The notes beneath the pieces were generated by a model. That model had not been told where the DNA came from. It saw only the letters and a program-made list of their open reading frames with translations, and searched no databases. From Tabrizicola_A aquatica (lineage in GTDB: Bacteria; Pseudomonadota; Alphaproteobacteria; Rhodobacterales; Rhodobacteraceae), in the NCBI GenBank assembly GCA_965194375.1, contig CBDAEL010000002.1: DNA of 64,000 nucleotides; one strand, given 5' to 3'. Made by a program: the position numbers and the translations under genes. This document shows, one piece after another, positions 32,813-41,082 of the stretch (position 1 is its first letter; every line of letters starts with the position of its first letter).

Positions 32813-34288
32813 ATGACACACACCCTTGGCATCGACATCGGAACCTTCGAATCCAAGGGCGTTCTGGTGGACGCCCAAGGCCAGATCATCGCCAGCGCCA
32901 GCCGCCCGCACAAAATGATCGTGCCCCGTGCAGGCTGGGCCGAGCACCGCGCGGATGAGGATTGGTGGGGCGATTTCGTCTTTCTGTCGCGCGCCCTTTT
33001 GGCGCAATCCGGGCTGGACCCGACCGAGATCAAGGCGGTCGCCACCTCGGCGATTGGTCCGTGCATGCTGCCCGTCGATACCAAAGGCGCGCCTTTGATG
33101 AACGGTGTGCTTTATGGGGTCGACACCCGCGCCACCGACCAGATCGCGGCCCTGAACGCCCAGATCGGCGCGAACACCATCCACCGCCGTTGCGGCAATG
33201 CCCTGACTTCCCAGCAGGTGGGCCCCAAGATCCTGTGGCTGAAGGAAACCCATCCCGATCTTTACGCCCAGACCGCGATGGTCCTGTCCTCGACCAGCTA
33301 TCTGACGTGGAAACTGACCGGCGAATATGTGATCGATCACTATACCGCCGCCAATTTCTCGCCGCTCTATGATGTGGCCCGGCAGGATTGGACCGATGAT
33401 CTGGCGTCCGACATTCTGCCGCTAGAGAAACTGCCGCGCCTGATGTGGTCCACCGAGATTGCGGGCCATGTCACGGCTGAGGCCGCGGCTGAAACCGGCC
33501 TTGCCATGGGCACGCCGGTGACCTGCGGCACCATTGATGCGGCGGCCGAGGCGGTGTCGGTTGGCGTGCAGCGCCCCGGCCAGATGATGATGATGTATGG
33601 ATCGACCATCTTCATCATTCAGGTCACCGCCGATCCCGTGCGTGATCCCCGCCTGTGGTATGCGCCCTGGCTGTTCCCCGGTACCCATGCTTCGATGGCC
33701 GGGCTTGCCACCTCGGGCACGCTGACGCACTGGTTCCGTGACCAACTGGCGCGTGACACCGACTTTCCCTCCTTGGTGGCCGAGGCGCAGGACAGCCCGA
33801 AAGGGGCCAAGGGATTGCTCTGCCTGCCCTATTTCTCGGGCGAGCGGACGCCGATCCATGACCCCCATGCGCGCGGCGCCTTCTTTGGGCTGAACCTGAC
33901 CCATACCCGCGCCGACATGTTCCGCGCCGTGGTCGAAGGCATTGCCGCAGGCACGGCTCATGTTCTGGAAACCTATGCCGAGGCAGGGGCCAGCCCAGCG
34001 CAGGTGATGGCGGTGGGCGGCGGCACCAAGAACGCGCTTTGGCTGCAAGCAACCTCTGATTTTGGCGGGGTCGCGCAACAGGTCTGCGCTAAGACGGTCG
34101 GAGCCAGCTATGGCAATGCCTTTTTGGCCGCCGTTGCCATCGGTGCCGCGAAACAAGCTGAGATTGCCCGTTGGAACCCCAATGAGCGGACGGTTGAGCC
34201 CGAAGCCGTTCCAGCCTATGCCGTGCAATACCCCCTGTGGAAGCGGCTTTATGCCCAGACCCGCGATATCATGCAGGCTCTCCCATGA
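32813..34288 (+). CDS. FGGY-family carbohydrate kinase
   Basis: 491 residues. N-terminal phosphate motif GIDIGTFESKGVLVDAQG, W-containing GWAEHRADEDWWGDF, TCGTIDAAAEAVSVG and the C-terminal AVGGGTKNALWLQATSDFGG with GNAFLAAVAIGAA. Family includes xylulo-, fuculo- and erythrulose kinases. The exact substrate cannot be read from the sequence. Three bases separate it from the M42 gene. Confidence 0.9.
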   Translation: MTHTLGIDIGTFESKGVLVDAQGQIIASASRPHKMIVPRAGWAEHRADEDWWGDFVFLSRALLAQSGLDPTEIKAVATSAIGPCMLPVDTKGAPLMNGVLYGVDTRATDQIAALNAQIGANTIHRRCGNALTSQQVGPKILWLKETHPDLYAQTAMVLSSTSYLTWKLTGEYVIDHYTAANFSPLYDVARQDWTDDLASDILPLEKLPRLMWSTEIAGHVTAEAAAETGLAMGTPVTCGTIDAAAEAVSVGVQRPGQMMMMYGSTIFIIQVTADPVRDPRLWYAPWLFPGTHASMAGLATSGTLTHWFRDQLARDTDFPSLVAEAQDSPKGAKGLLCLPYFSGERTPIHDPHARGAFFGLNLTHTRADMFRAVVEGIAAGTAHVLETYAEAGASPAQVMAVGGGTKNALWLQATSDFGGVAQQVCAKTVGASYGNAFLAAVAIGAAKQAEIARWNPNERTVEPEAVPAYAVQYPLWKRLYAQTRDIMQALP

Positions 34289-35082
34289 CGCAATTTGCCC
34301 GCCTGCGCCCACATCAACTGCAGGCCGGGATTGCTGCGAACACACCTGTCGTCCTGCCGATCGGCGTCATGGAATACCACGGACAGCACTTGCCAGCCGG
34401 GGTCAACCTTCTGGCCGTGACCGAGGTGCTTGAGCGTCTGGACGATGCGATCATCACCCTGCCGCCCTTTGCCTATGGAGCCGCCTCCCATGCCGTCGCG
34501 GGTCCCGATGGCACCGGCACGCTGCATATTGATGCCAATGCCATTCTGCCACTGGCCGAGCAGTTGTTCACAGCCCTCCTGCGCGCGGGCTTTCGCAACA
34601 TTCATGGGGTGATCCATCACCAGACCGAATCCTTCGATCAGGGCATGCCGACGGACCTTGCCTTTCGGCTCGCCGGTCGCAATGCGATTATGAAGTTCCT
34701 TGAAGGCACACGCGGCGCAGGCTGGTGGGGAGACTTCAAGATGCAGGACTATTACGCCGACCAAACCCAAAAAGCCAATCCGTTCAATTGGATTCAGATT
34801 CATCCCCTCTTTCCCAAGGGCGCAACCTTACCATTCTACCATGCTGGACAGGGGGAGACATCGCTGATGCAGGCGCTTGCGCCAGAGACGGTTGACATCG
34901 TCCGCGTCAATGACGGCGGGCATTGGTATACCGAAGGTGCCGCCGCAGCGTCCGCAGGGCTCGGCGAGGCCGGGGTGCAACTTGCGCTTGCCCATCTGCG
35001 GCAGGTGTTAGGGATAGACCCAAGCCCCAATCAAAGCTCTGGCAACTCCACCACACCTTTCTTGAGGATGAAGCAGCCATAA
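34285..35082 (+). CDS. Creatininase-family hydrolase
   Basis: 265 residues. The metal motif GVMEYHGQHLPAGVN corresponds to the family GSxEqHGpHLPlgtD, with Asn in place of the final metal Asp. Further family elements are YGAASHAVAGPDGT and HHQTESFDQG. Members cleave C-N or C-C bonds (creatininase, MftE, an inosose hydrolase). Its role with a sugar kinase is unknown. The ATG overlaps the kinase stop, and the 3' end overlaps the convergent fucU gene by 52 bp. Confidence 0.82.
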   Translation: MTQFARLRPHQLQAGIAANTPVVLPIGVMEYHGQHLPAGVNLLAVTEVLERLDDAIITLPPFAYGAASHAVAGPDGTGTLHIDANAILPLAEQLFTALLRAGFRNIHGVIHHQTESFDQGMPTDLAFRLAGRNAIMKFLEGTRGAGWWGDFKMQDYYADQTQKANPFNWIQIHPLFPKGATLPFYHAGQGETSLMQALAPETVDIVRVNDGGHWYTEGAAAASAGLGEAGVQLALAHLRQVLGIDPSPNQSSGNSTTPFLRMKQP

Positions 35083-35486
35083 GGCCCTGAATCCGCTGTG
35101 CGGATGATGGCAAAGGACTTCTTAGCGGCTTCGTAGAAGGCAAACCGCTCCAAAGGCGCAATCGTGACCGCGCGACCTTCGGCACGGTCCACCACCGCCT
35201 GCATACGCGCGAAAATCGGCACGATTCCGTCAGGGTTTCCCACCACCTGCATCCGCGCCACCGGAGCGGGCACAAAAGTATCAAGCGGCATCAGCGACAA
35301 GATCGCGGCAGCCCCAGTCGGAATATCGCACCCCGCCATATCGATCAGCTTGCCATAGGTCGTCTCGGCCGCAATCGTCGCCGCCGGATGGTTCACATCG
35401 CAGATCACCAGATCATCGCCATGCCCCATCAGCATCAGCACATGCACGATCTCGGCGCTGAGGCGTTGGTCAATTCCCTTCAGCAT
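35031..35486 (-). CDS. fucU: FucU/RbsD-family sugar mutarotase 1
   Basis: 151 residues. FucU signature MLKGIDQRLSAEIVHVLMLMGHGDDLVICD at the N-terminus (catalytic His in GHGD) and ERFAFYEAAKKSFAIIRTAD with GPYGCFILKKG at the end. It interconverts alpha and beta anomers, typically of L-fucose. TAATG overlap with the upstream permease shows it is last in the importer operon. A second copy is at 40627. Confidence 0.9.
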   Translation of the reverse strand: MLKGIDQRLSAEIVHVLMLMGHGDDLVICDVNHPAATIAAETTYGKLIDMAGCDIPTGAAAILSLMPLDTFVPAPVARMQVVGNPDGIVPIFARMQAVVDRAEGRAVTIAPLERFAFYEAAKKSFAIIRTADSGPYGCFILKKGVVELPEL

Positions 35487-36406
35487 TACTTAACCGCCCC
35501 TGCCGCCATGCCCTTGATGATATAGCGCTCCAAGACCACCCCGATGATGATCAACGGCAATATCGCCGCCCACGCCAAGGCGGCCATCGACCACCACGAA
35601 ATCCCCTGACTGCCGGTCTGGCTGGCCACCATCACCGGCAAGGTGTTGGAATGGGTCGAGGTCAGAAGGGCAGCAAAGAAATACTCATTCCACGTCAAGA
35701 CCAAAGACAAGATGAAAGCGGCGACCATCCCCGGCAATGCGATGGGCAGAATGATGGTCACGAAGGCGCCCCAAATTGACAAACCATCCACAAGTGCGGC
35801 CTCTTCCAGCTCGGTCGGAATGGAAGAAAACTGATCGCGCATAATCCAGATGACGATGGGCAGCACCGACAGCGTGTACAGCAAGATCAACCCGATCCGC
35901 GTGTCCAACAGCGCCAGCTCTTTGTACAAGACCAGCATCGGCAGCGCCAAGACCACGGGCGGCAAGATCAGCTGCGACAAGAAGAAGAACGAGATATCAC
36001 TGTTCCGCATCCATGCGAATTTGTAGCTGAACCGGCTTAGGCCATAGGCGGCCAAAGACCCCAAGGCCACCGCCAGCACCGAGGAGGTCACCGCAATGAT
36101 CGCAGAATTGGCAAAGCGCTTGAGAAACTCGGCCCGCACCGTGCTTTCATTGCCCCAGGTATCAGGCGACAGGCCCAGCGATTTCCAGCCCAGCCATTTC
36201 GGCGTGAAATCGACCCAAGGCACCATGTTCCCCTTCATCACGTCAGGGGCCATCTTAAAGCTGGTGGTCAGCGTCCAGTAGATCGGGAAAAGACAGATGA
36301 TCGCCCAAAGGATCAACAGGACATAAACGGCCAGTCGTCCCGAGAACCACTTTACCCGATGAGCCCGGTCTGCCGGGCTGTCATGGAAGATCTGGGTGTC
36401 TCTCAT
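35486..36406 (-). CDS. ABC sugar importer permease (MalG type)
   Basis: 306 residues, six membrane spans, with the EAA loop LEEAALVDGLSIWGAFVTIILPIALPG that contacts the ATPase. N-terminal span followed by a periplasmic loop containing TPKWLGWKSLGLSPDTWG. It pairs with the MalF-type permease just upstream; the ATG overlaps that gene's stop by ATGA. Confidence 0.92.
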   Translation of the reverse strand: MRDTQIFHDSPADRAHRVKWFSGRLAVYVLLILWAIICLFPIYWTLTTSFKMAPDVMKGNMVPWVDFTPKWLGWKSLGLSPDTWGNESTVRAEFLKRFANSAIIAVTSSVLAVALGSLAAYGLSRFSYKFAWMRNSDISFFFLSQLILPPVVLALPMLVLYKELALLDTRIGLILLYTLSVLPIVIWIMRDQFSSIPTELEEAALVDGLSIWGAFVTIILPIALPGMVAAFILSLVLTWNEYFFAALLTSTHSNTLPVMVASQTGSQGISWWSMAALAWAAILPLIIIGVVLERYIIKGMAAGAVK

Positions 36407-37509
36407 GTTCTTGGCCTTGAAATGCGTTCCGCGAGTTTCATCAGCAATGTCATCGCGATGACGATCACCACCAGATAGACCATGGCCAAGAGCGTGCCAT
36501 AGCCCACGTTCGAGCGGTCACGATATTCGCGGAAGATGAAACTGGTCACCGTATCCGTCGCCCCGCCCGGTCCGCCCGAGGTGACGGCGATGACGATATC
36601 GGCCAGTTTCAGCTTGAAGATGATGCGGATCAGAATCGCCGTGATCGACACCGGCAGCATCATCGGGAAGGTCACCTCCCAAAAGGCACGCCAGCCATTG
36701 GCACCATCCACTTTTGCGGCTTCATGAAGTTCTTTGGGAATGGCCTGCAAGCCGGCCAAGATCATGATCATCATGAACGGGATAAAGGTCCACGCGTCCA
36801 TCACCATGATGGTCGCCTTGGCAATCCATGGGCTGCCGAAGAACGACGGATCGTCCCAACCCAAGGCCCGTCCCAGACTGGCGATGGGGCCAAATCGCGG
36901 CTCCAGCATGGATTTGCCGATCATCCAGCTGACCGCCACCGGCGACAGCATCAGCGGCAACAAGAACGCCAAGCGAAAGAATTTGCGCGCCCGGATCTCG
37001 GCATTCAGAGCCAGCGCAAGGGCAAAGGCGATGGCATATTCCACAAGGATCGCAAGCACATACCAAACCATATTCAGCATGGCGTTCCAGTAGAACGGAT
37101 CAGCCCACATCTGGCGCACATTGTCCAAACCATTGAACGAACGGCCATCAGGGCTGGACAAGTTCCAATCGGAAAAGGCGATGATCAGGCCAAAAAGCAA
37201 CGGAAAGACCGTCAATGAGATGACAAACAGTGCCGCCGGCAACACAAAGAGCGTGCGCTTTCCATGTTCGCCGTGCTGCAAAACCTGACCCCAGCACAGA
37301 CAGATTGCCCATGTAATGTAGGCGTAAAGCGTGGGTCGCCAGTTTTCAAAACCAAACTCGGCAGAGCCGGTCATCTGTAGCAATTGCGCCGCCGCGACCA
37401 GCAGCATCAACGCCCCCGATCCCCAAATCATCACACGGCCAAAAGTCTTGCGACCCGCCGAAATGCTGTCATTGGTGACAACGTGCAAAAGATCGCCTGA
37501 ACTGCTCAC
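36403..37509 (-). CDS. ABC sugar importer permease (MalF type)
   Basis: 368 residues. The N-terminus has extra spans (MIWGSGALMLLVAAAQLL, YAYITWAICLCWG) before the usual six. The EAA loop is ELHEAAKVDGANGWRAFWEVTFPMMLP. Partner of the MalG-type permease. It is somewhat longer than common sugar permeases because of the N-terminal addition. Confidence 0.9.
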   Translation of the reverse strand: MSSSGDLLHVVTNDSISAGRKTFGRVMIWGSGALMLLVAAAQLLQMTGSAEFGFENWRPTLYAYITWAICLCWGQVLQHGEHGKRTLFVLPAALFVISLTVFPLLFGLIIAFSDWNLSSPDGRSFNGLDNVRQMWADPFYWNAMLNMVWYVLAILVEYAIAFALALALNAEIRARKFFRLAFLLPLMLSPVAVSWMIGKSMLEPRFGPIASLGRALGWDDPSFFGSPWIAKATIMVMDAWTFIPFMMIMILAGLQAIPKELHEAAKVDGANGWRAFWEVTFPMMLPVSITAILIRIIFKLKLADIVIAVTSGGPGGATDTVTSFIFREYRDRSNVGYGTLLAMVYLVVIVIAMTLLMKLAERISRPRT

Positions 37510-37530
37510 AAGACTGCCTCGCTTGGGAAG

Positions 37531-37559
37531 AAAAGCTGCGCATATCCTGCGCAGCTTTT
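37531..37559 (-). terminator. Perfect 12-bp inverted repeat between binding-protein and permease genes
   Basis: AAAAGCTGCGCA, loop TATCC, then TGCGCAGCTTTT: a perfect 12-base-pair stem, T-rich at the 3' side of either strand. A second, weaker stem (GGGTGG/CCACCC) lies at 37610-37634. Placed just after the solute-binding gene, it probably acts as a partial terminator and 3'-end stabiliser that makes binding-protein mRNA more abundant than permease mRNA. Confidence 0.75.
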
Positions 37560-37643
37560 GGTTTTATGGCGTCGAGATAAGGCAAATCCCCACCGACAGA
37601 TCGCAGGTTGGGTGGCGGGATTGCCCCACCACCCTTGTGCCGA

Positions 37644-39275
37644 TCACATGCCCAAGCTGGCTTTGTACAGCGCAATCTGGCTGTCGCGGCCAATCTGGTC
37701 GGTGATCTTCTCCCAAGCCGCTGCGATGGCATCGGCAGTTTCCTGCGCCGAAGCGTACTGACCGGAATAGCCCTTGGCCAGTTCATCCTCAGCAACCGAG
37801 TAGTACTGGAAGATACCGGGGATACGCGGTTCAATGGCGGCGTTCGGGTGGTTGTAGCTGTCGGCGTTCGAGCCGAGGTAATCGGCAACGAAGTCCTTGT
37901 CATAGCCCGCAGCGGCCCATTCGTCATAGTCGAAGTGGCTGTTGCGATAGGGCTGGAAGCCCGACGGGTAGGCTGCCGTCCACAGCGACAGGTCCTTGCC
38001 GCCCAGATGGGCTGCGGCCGACCATGCTGCCTTGCGCTTCTGCTCGTCTCCCGACACGCGGTTGGTGACATAGATGCCCCAGCCGATGTATGCCATGAGC
38101 GGCGCTTCGTTCGCGGTTTCTTCCCATGCGCCCGCGACCGAGTTGTAGCGGCGGCTGGAGCCCGGGTTGATGCCGAAGCCCACCACATCGCCGACGACCG
38201 AGGTGTCGGAGGTGCGTGCCGAAGACCCGATATCACCCCACCACATCAGCATCGAGCCGGTGCCGGCAAGGAACTGCGAGAAGCCTGTGGTGCCGGGGTC
38301 AGCGTTGATCTGGTCAGCCGGATAGGCCCCTGCTGCGATCAGGTCCATCACGTCCTGAATCGCCTGAACCCAGCCCTCGTTGTTGACGCGGGGCTTCATG
38401 GTGTCAGGATCGAACAGCCAAGCGCGATCGTCGGGGTGCTTGACATAGGCCGTGGCGCGGTTGGCGAGGAAGTAGAAACCAAAGCCACCCCAGCCCTTCA
38501 GCGGGTCAAGATAGCCATGCGCGGGCAGGCCGGTCAGCGGATCGGTCTGGCCGATAAGGGCCTTCGACACCGCATTAACCTCTTGCCAGGTCTTGGGAAC
38601 CTCGGCTCCGCCAATGGCACCCTCACCGAAGTAGTCCTTGCGGTAAGCGAAGGTGTGGCAGTCGCCGTCGATGGTGATGCGGTAGGATTTACCATCCCAG
38701 GTGCCGACGGGGGGCTGGAGGTAGCCCACGAGGTCATCGGCTTCGATCTGGGTCTTAACCCAATCCGGCATCTCGTCCAGCAAGCCTTTGCCTGCGGTCT
38801 CCCCTTCGAAGGGGGCGCCCATTTCGATGATGTCGAAGTCGACGGTTCCGGTGGCGATGGCCTGCTGCAGACGCGGGTTATAGTCGGCCTGTGCAAGGTC
38901 GATCCAGTTGATCTTAGCACCCGTGTAGGTTTCCCATGGCTTGAGGAAGCCGCGGAACAACAGGTTGTGCAGGTTCTGGTTGTTCAGACCCATGAAGGTC
39001 AATTCAACGCCGGCAAACTCACCTTCGGCGACGTTCGCTTTGGTGGCGCCAAGGCACAGCTCACCAACCTTTTGCCAATCGGCATCGGTCGGGCTGCCAT
39101 TGCCCACGCCCGGAATCGCCAGGATCTGGGCGCGCACCGAATCTTGTGCCATGGCCGGACCATAGCCCATGACCGTCGGCATAGCAGCCATGGCGCCCAA
39201 AGCCGCAGACCCCTGCAGCATGCGGCGACGGCTGAGTTTGGCCCGTGACATGGCCTCGTACAGATCAACCTTCAA
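37644..39275 (-). CDS. ABC sugar-binding protein with Tat signal
   Basis: 543 residues of the MalE-type extracellular binding family. A twin-arginine leader (AKLSRRRMLQGSAALGAMAA...AMA) is followed by a lobe with ELTFMGLNNQNLHNLLFRG and YNPRLQQAIATGTVDFDIIEMG. The likely start is TTG at 39275, because GGGAGAAGC lies seven bases upstream; ATG 39251 is the alternative. The frame to 39461 is non-homologous. Divergent from the ATPase gene with operator candidate 3 between them. Confidence 0.88.
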   Translation of the reverse strand: MKVDLYEAMSRAKLSRRRMLQGSAALGAMAAMPTVMGYGPAMAQDSVRAQILAIPGVGNGSPTDADWQKVGELCLGATKANVAEGEFAGVELTFMGLNNQNLHNLLFRGFLKPWETYTGAKINWIDLAQADYNPRLQQAIATGTVDFDIIEMGAPFEGETAGKGLLDEMPDWVKTQIEADDLVGYLQPPVGTWDGKSYRITIDGDCHTFAYRKDYFGEGAIGGAEVPKTWQEVNAVSKALIGQTDPLTGLPAHGYLDPLKGWGGFGFYFLANRATAYVKHPDDRAWLFDPDTMKPRVNNEGWVQAIQDVMDLIAAGAYPADQINADPGTTGFSQFLAGTGSMLMWWGDIGSSARTSDTSVVGDVVGFGINPGSSRRYNSVAGAWEETANEAPLMAYIGWGIYVTNRVSGDEQKRKAAWSAAAHLGGKDLSLWTAAYPSGFQPYRNSHFDYDEWAAAGYDKDFVADYLGSNADSYNHPNAAIEPRIPGIFQYYSVAEDELAKGYSGQYASAQETADAIAAAWEKITDQIGRDSQIALYKASLGM

Positions 39276-39483
39276 GATAGCTTCTCCCTTTGGAACATGC
39301 CCGGATCGGAACTTCCGCCTCGGGTCTGGTTTCTGATTTTGGTGTTTCTTGCGGTGCCAGCCCTCGGCCAAAATGTTACGTGGTCTTGGGCTGACAAAAA
39401 CGTTTCGGGGTCTCCTAGTCCCCGGCACAGCAGCTTCCCCTAGGTCAGCTTCGCAAGGCAATAAGGCTCTGTCAAGATTCTAA

Positions 39484-39495
39484 CATGTTAGTATG
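39484..39495. promoter_or_regulatory. GntR operator candidate 3
   Basis: CATGTTAGTATG in the divergent region between the sugar-binding protein gene (start 39275) and the ATPase gene (start 39565). Same consensus CATGYTAGYATG as at 28084 and 30842; its 5' flank CTAA is also identical to site 1. Confidence 0.7.
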
Positions 39496-39564
39496 GTCAG
39501 CGGATGGACAGAGCCGGTCCTGTGCGGTTAGAAATCTTAACAGGCTTCAAGGGGGGGCAAGCGT

Positions 39565-40614
39565 TTGGCCGAAGTGACGATCCGCGCGTTGCGCAAAAGC
39601 TATGGTGGTTTGCAGGTCATTCACGGGCTTGATCTCGATATTCCAGACGGTGCCTTTGTGGTGCTGGTTGGCCCGTCCGGCTGCGGCAAGTCGACCTTAC
39701 TGCGCATGATCGCGGGGCTTGAGGATGTGACGGGCGGCGATGTGATGATCGGCGACAACCGGGTGAACAACCTGCCTCCATCCGAGCGTGACATTGCGAT
39801 GGTGTTTCAAAACTATGCACTTTACCCGCACAAGACCGTTGCGGCCAATATGGGCTTTGCCTTGAAGATGCGCGGCATGGACAAAGAGGCCATCCGCGCC
39901 AAGGTCGAACATGCCGCGGGAATTCTGGGCCTGACACCCTATCTTGACCGCTATCCGCGCGCCCTGTCGGGTGGCCAGCGCCAGCGCGTGGCCATGGGCC
40001 GGGCCATTGTGCGCGATCCTCAGGTGTTCCTCTTCGACGAGCCGCTGTCGAACCTTGACGCCAAGCTTCGCGTGCAGATGCGGACCGAGATCAAGGAGCT
40101 TCACCAGCGGCTGAAAACCACCACCGTCTATGTCACCCATGACCAGATCGAAGCGATGACCATGGCCGACAAGATCGTGGTCATGCAAGGCGGCCGCATC
40201 GAACAGGTCGGCGCGCCCTTGGATTTGTATGACCGGCCCGCGAATGTCTTTGTGGCGGCCTTTATCGGCAGCCCGTCGATGAACCTCATTGAGGGGCGTG
40301 TTTCTGGCGGCATGGTCGAGGTGTCGGGCGCGCGTCTGCCGCTGCCGGCGGGCATCAGCGCCGATGAGGGCCGTGAGGTGATCTACGGCATCCGTCCCGA
40401 ACACCTACACCAAGCGGATCAAGGTTTGACCGGCACTGTCTCGGTCATAGAACCCACCGGGTCGGAAACCCACGTTGTCCTGCGGCTTGCCGGGCGGGAC
40501 CTGACGGCGGTGTTCCGCAATCGCGTGGCTTTCGTGCCGGGTGACACGATCACCCTTGCGCCCGATGCTGCGGCGTCGCACCTTTTCGACAAGGCCACGG
40601 GCCAACGGATCTAA
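39565..40614 (+). CDS. ABC sugar importer ATPase (MalK/UgpC type)
   Basis: 349 residues. Walker A GPSGCGKST, Q-loop FQNYALYPHKTV, signature LSGGQRQRVAMGRA, Walker B VFLFDEPLSNLD, and a C-terminal TOBE-type domain (GIRPEHLHQAD). It energises the permeases at 35486-37509. Start is TTG with a strong AAGGGGGGG site. Transcribed divergently from its binding protein, together with fucU2 and a kinase. Confidence 0.93.
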   Translation: MAEVTIRALRKSYGGLQVIHGLDLDIPDGAFVVLVGPSGCGKSTLLRMIAGLEDVTGGDVMIGDNRVNNLPPSERDIAMVFQNYALYPHKTVAANMGFALKMRGMDKEAIRAKVEHAAGILGLTPYLDRYPRALSGGQRQRVAMGRAIVRDPQVFLFDEPLSNLDAKLRVQMRTEIKELHQRLKTTTVYVTHDQIEAMTMADKIVVMQGGRIEQVGAPLDLYDRPANVFVAAFIGSPSMNLIEGRVSGGMVEVSGARLPLPAGISADEGREVIYGIRPEHLHQADQGLTGTVSVIEPTGSETHVVLRLAGRDLTAVFRNRVAFVPGDTITLAPDAAASHLFDKATGQRI

Positions 40615-40626
40615 GGGGAGACGACC

Positions 40627-41079
40627 ATGCTGAAAGGAATAGACAATCGGCTGAATGCTGAAGTCTTGGGTTGCTTGCGCGCCATGGGGCATGGCGATGT
40701 GCTGATCATCGCCGACACCAACTTTCCGTCAGATTCCGTGGCCCGGGCAACGGTGACAGGCCAGCTTTTGCGCATGGAAAACCTGACAGCCGCCCAAGCG
40801 GTGCAGGCGGTCTTGTCGGTGTTCCCGCTCGATACCTTTGTTGATGACTTTGCAGGACGCATGGAAATCGTCGGGGATGCCCGATCGATCCCCCCGGTTC
40901 AGGCCGAAGTTCAGGCCGAGATTGATGCCGCCGAAGGCCGTGCGCGCCCGATGGTTTCGATTGAACGCTTTGCCTTCTACGACATCGCACGAAAAGCCTA
41001 TGCGGTTATCCAGACTGGCGAGCGGCGGTTCTATGGCTGCTTCATGCTGCGCAAAGGCGTGATTGGGCCCGAGGAATAA
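40627..41079 (+). CDS. FucU/RbsD-family sugar mutarotase 2
   Basis: 150 residues, a paralogue of the gene at 35031: MLKGIDNRLNAEVLGCLRAMGHGDVLIIAD, ERFAFYDIARKAYAVIQTGE and RFYGCFMLRKGV. Catalytic His in GHGD kept. It lies between the importer ATPase and a ribokinase-like gene, so it probably handles the imported sugar before phosphorylation. Copy 1 lies in the permease operon. Confidence 0.88.
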   Translation: MLKGIDNRLNAEVLGCLRAMGHGDVLIIADTNFPSDSVARATVTGQLLRMENLTAAQAVQAVLSVFPLDTFVDDFAGRMEIVGDARSIPPVQAEVQAEIDAAEGRARPMVSIERFAFYDIARKAYAVIQTGERRFYGCFMLRKGVIGPEE

Positions 41080-41082
41080 GCC

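Noticed and set aside
37608..39248. 546-residue open frame on the plus strand
   Set aside because: It is the antisense of the sugar-binding protein gene, whose Tat leader and lobes are clear. High GC keeps the opposite strand open.
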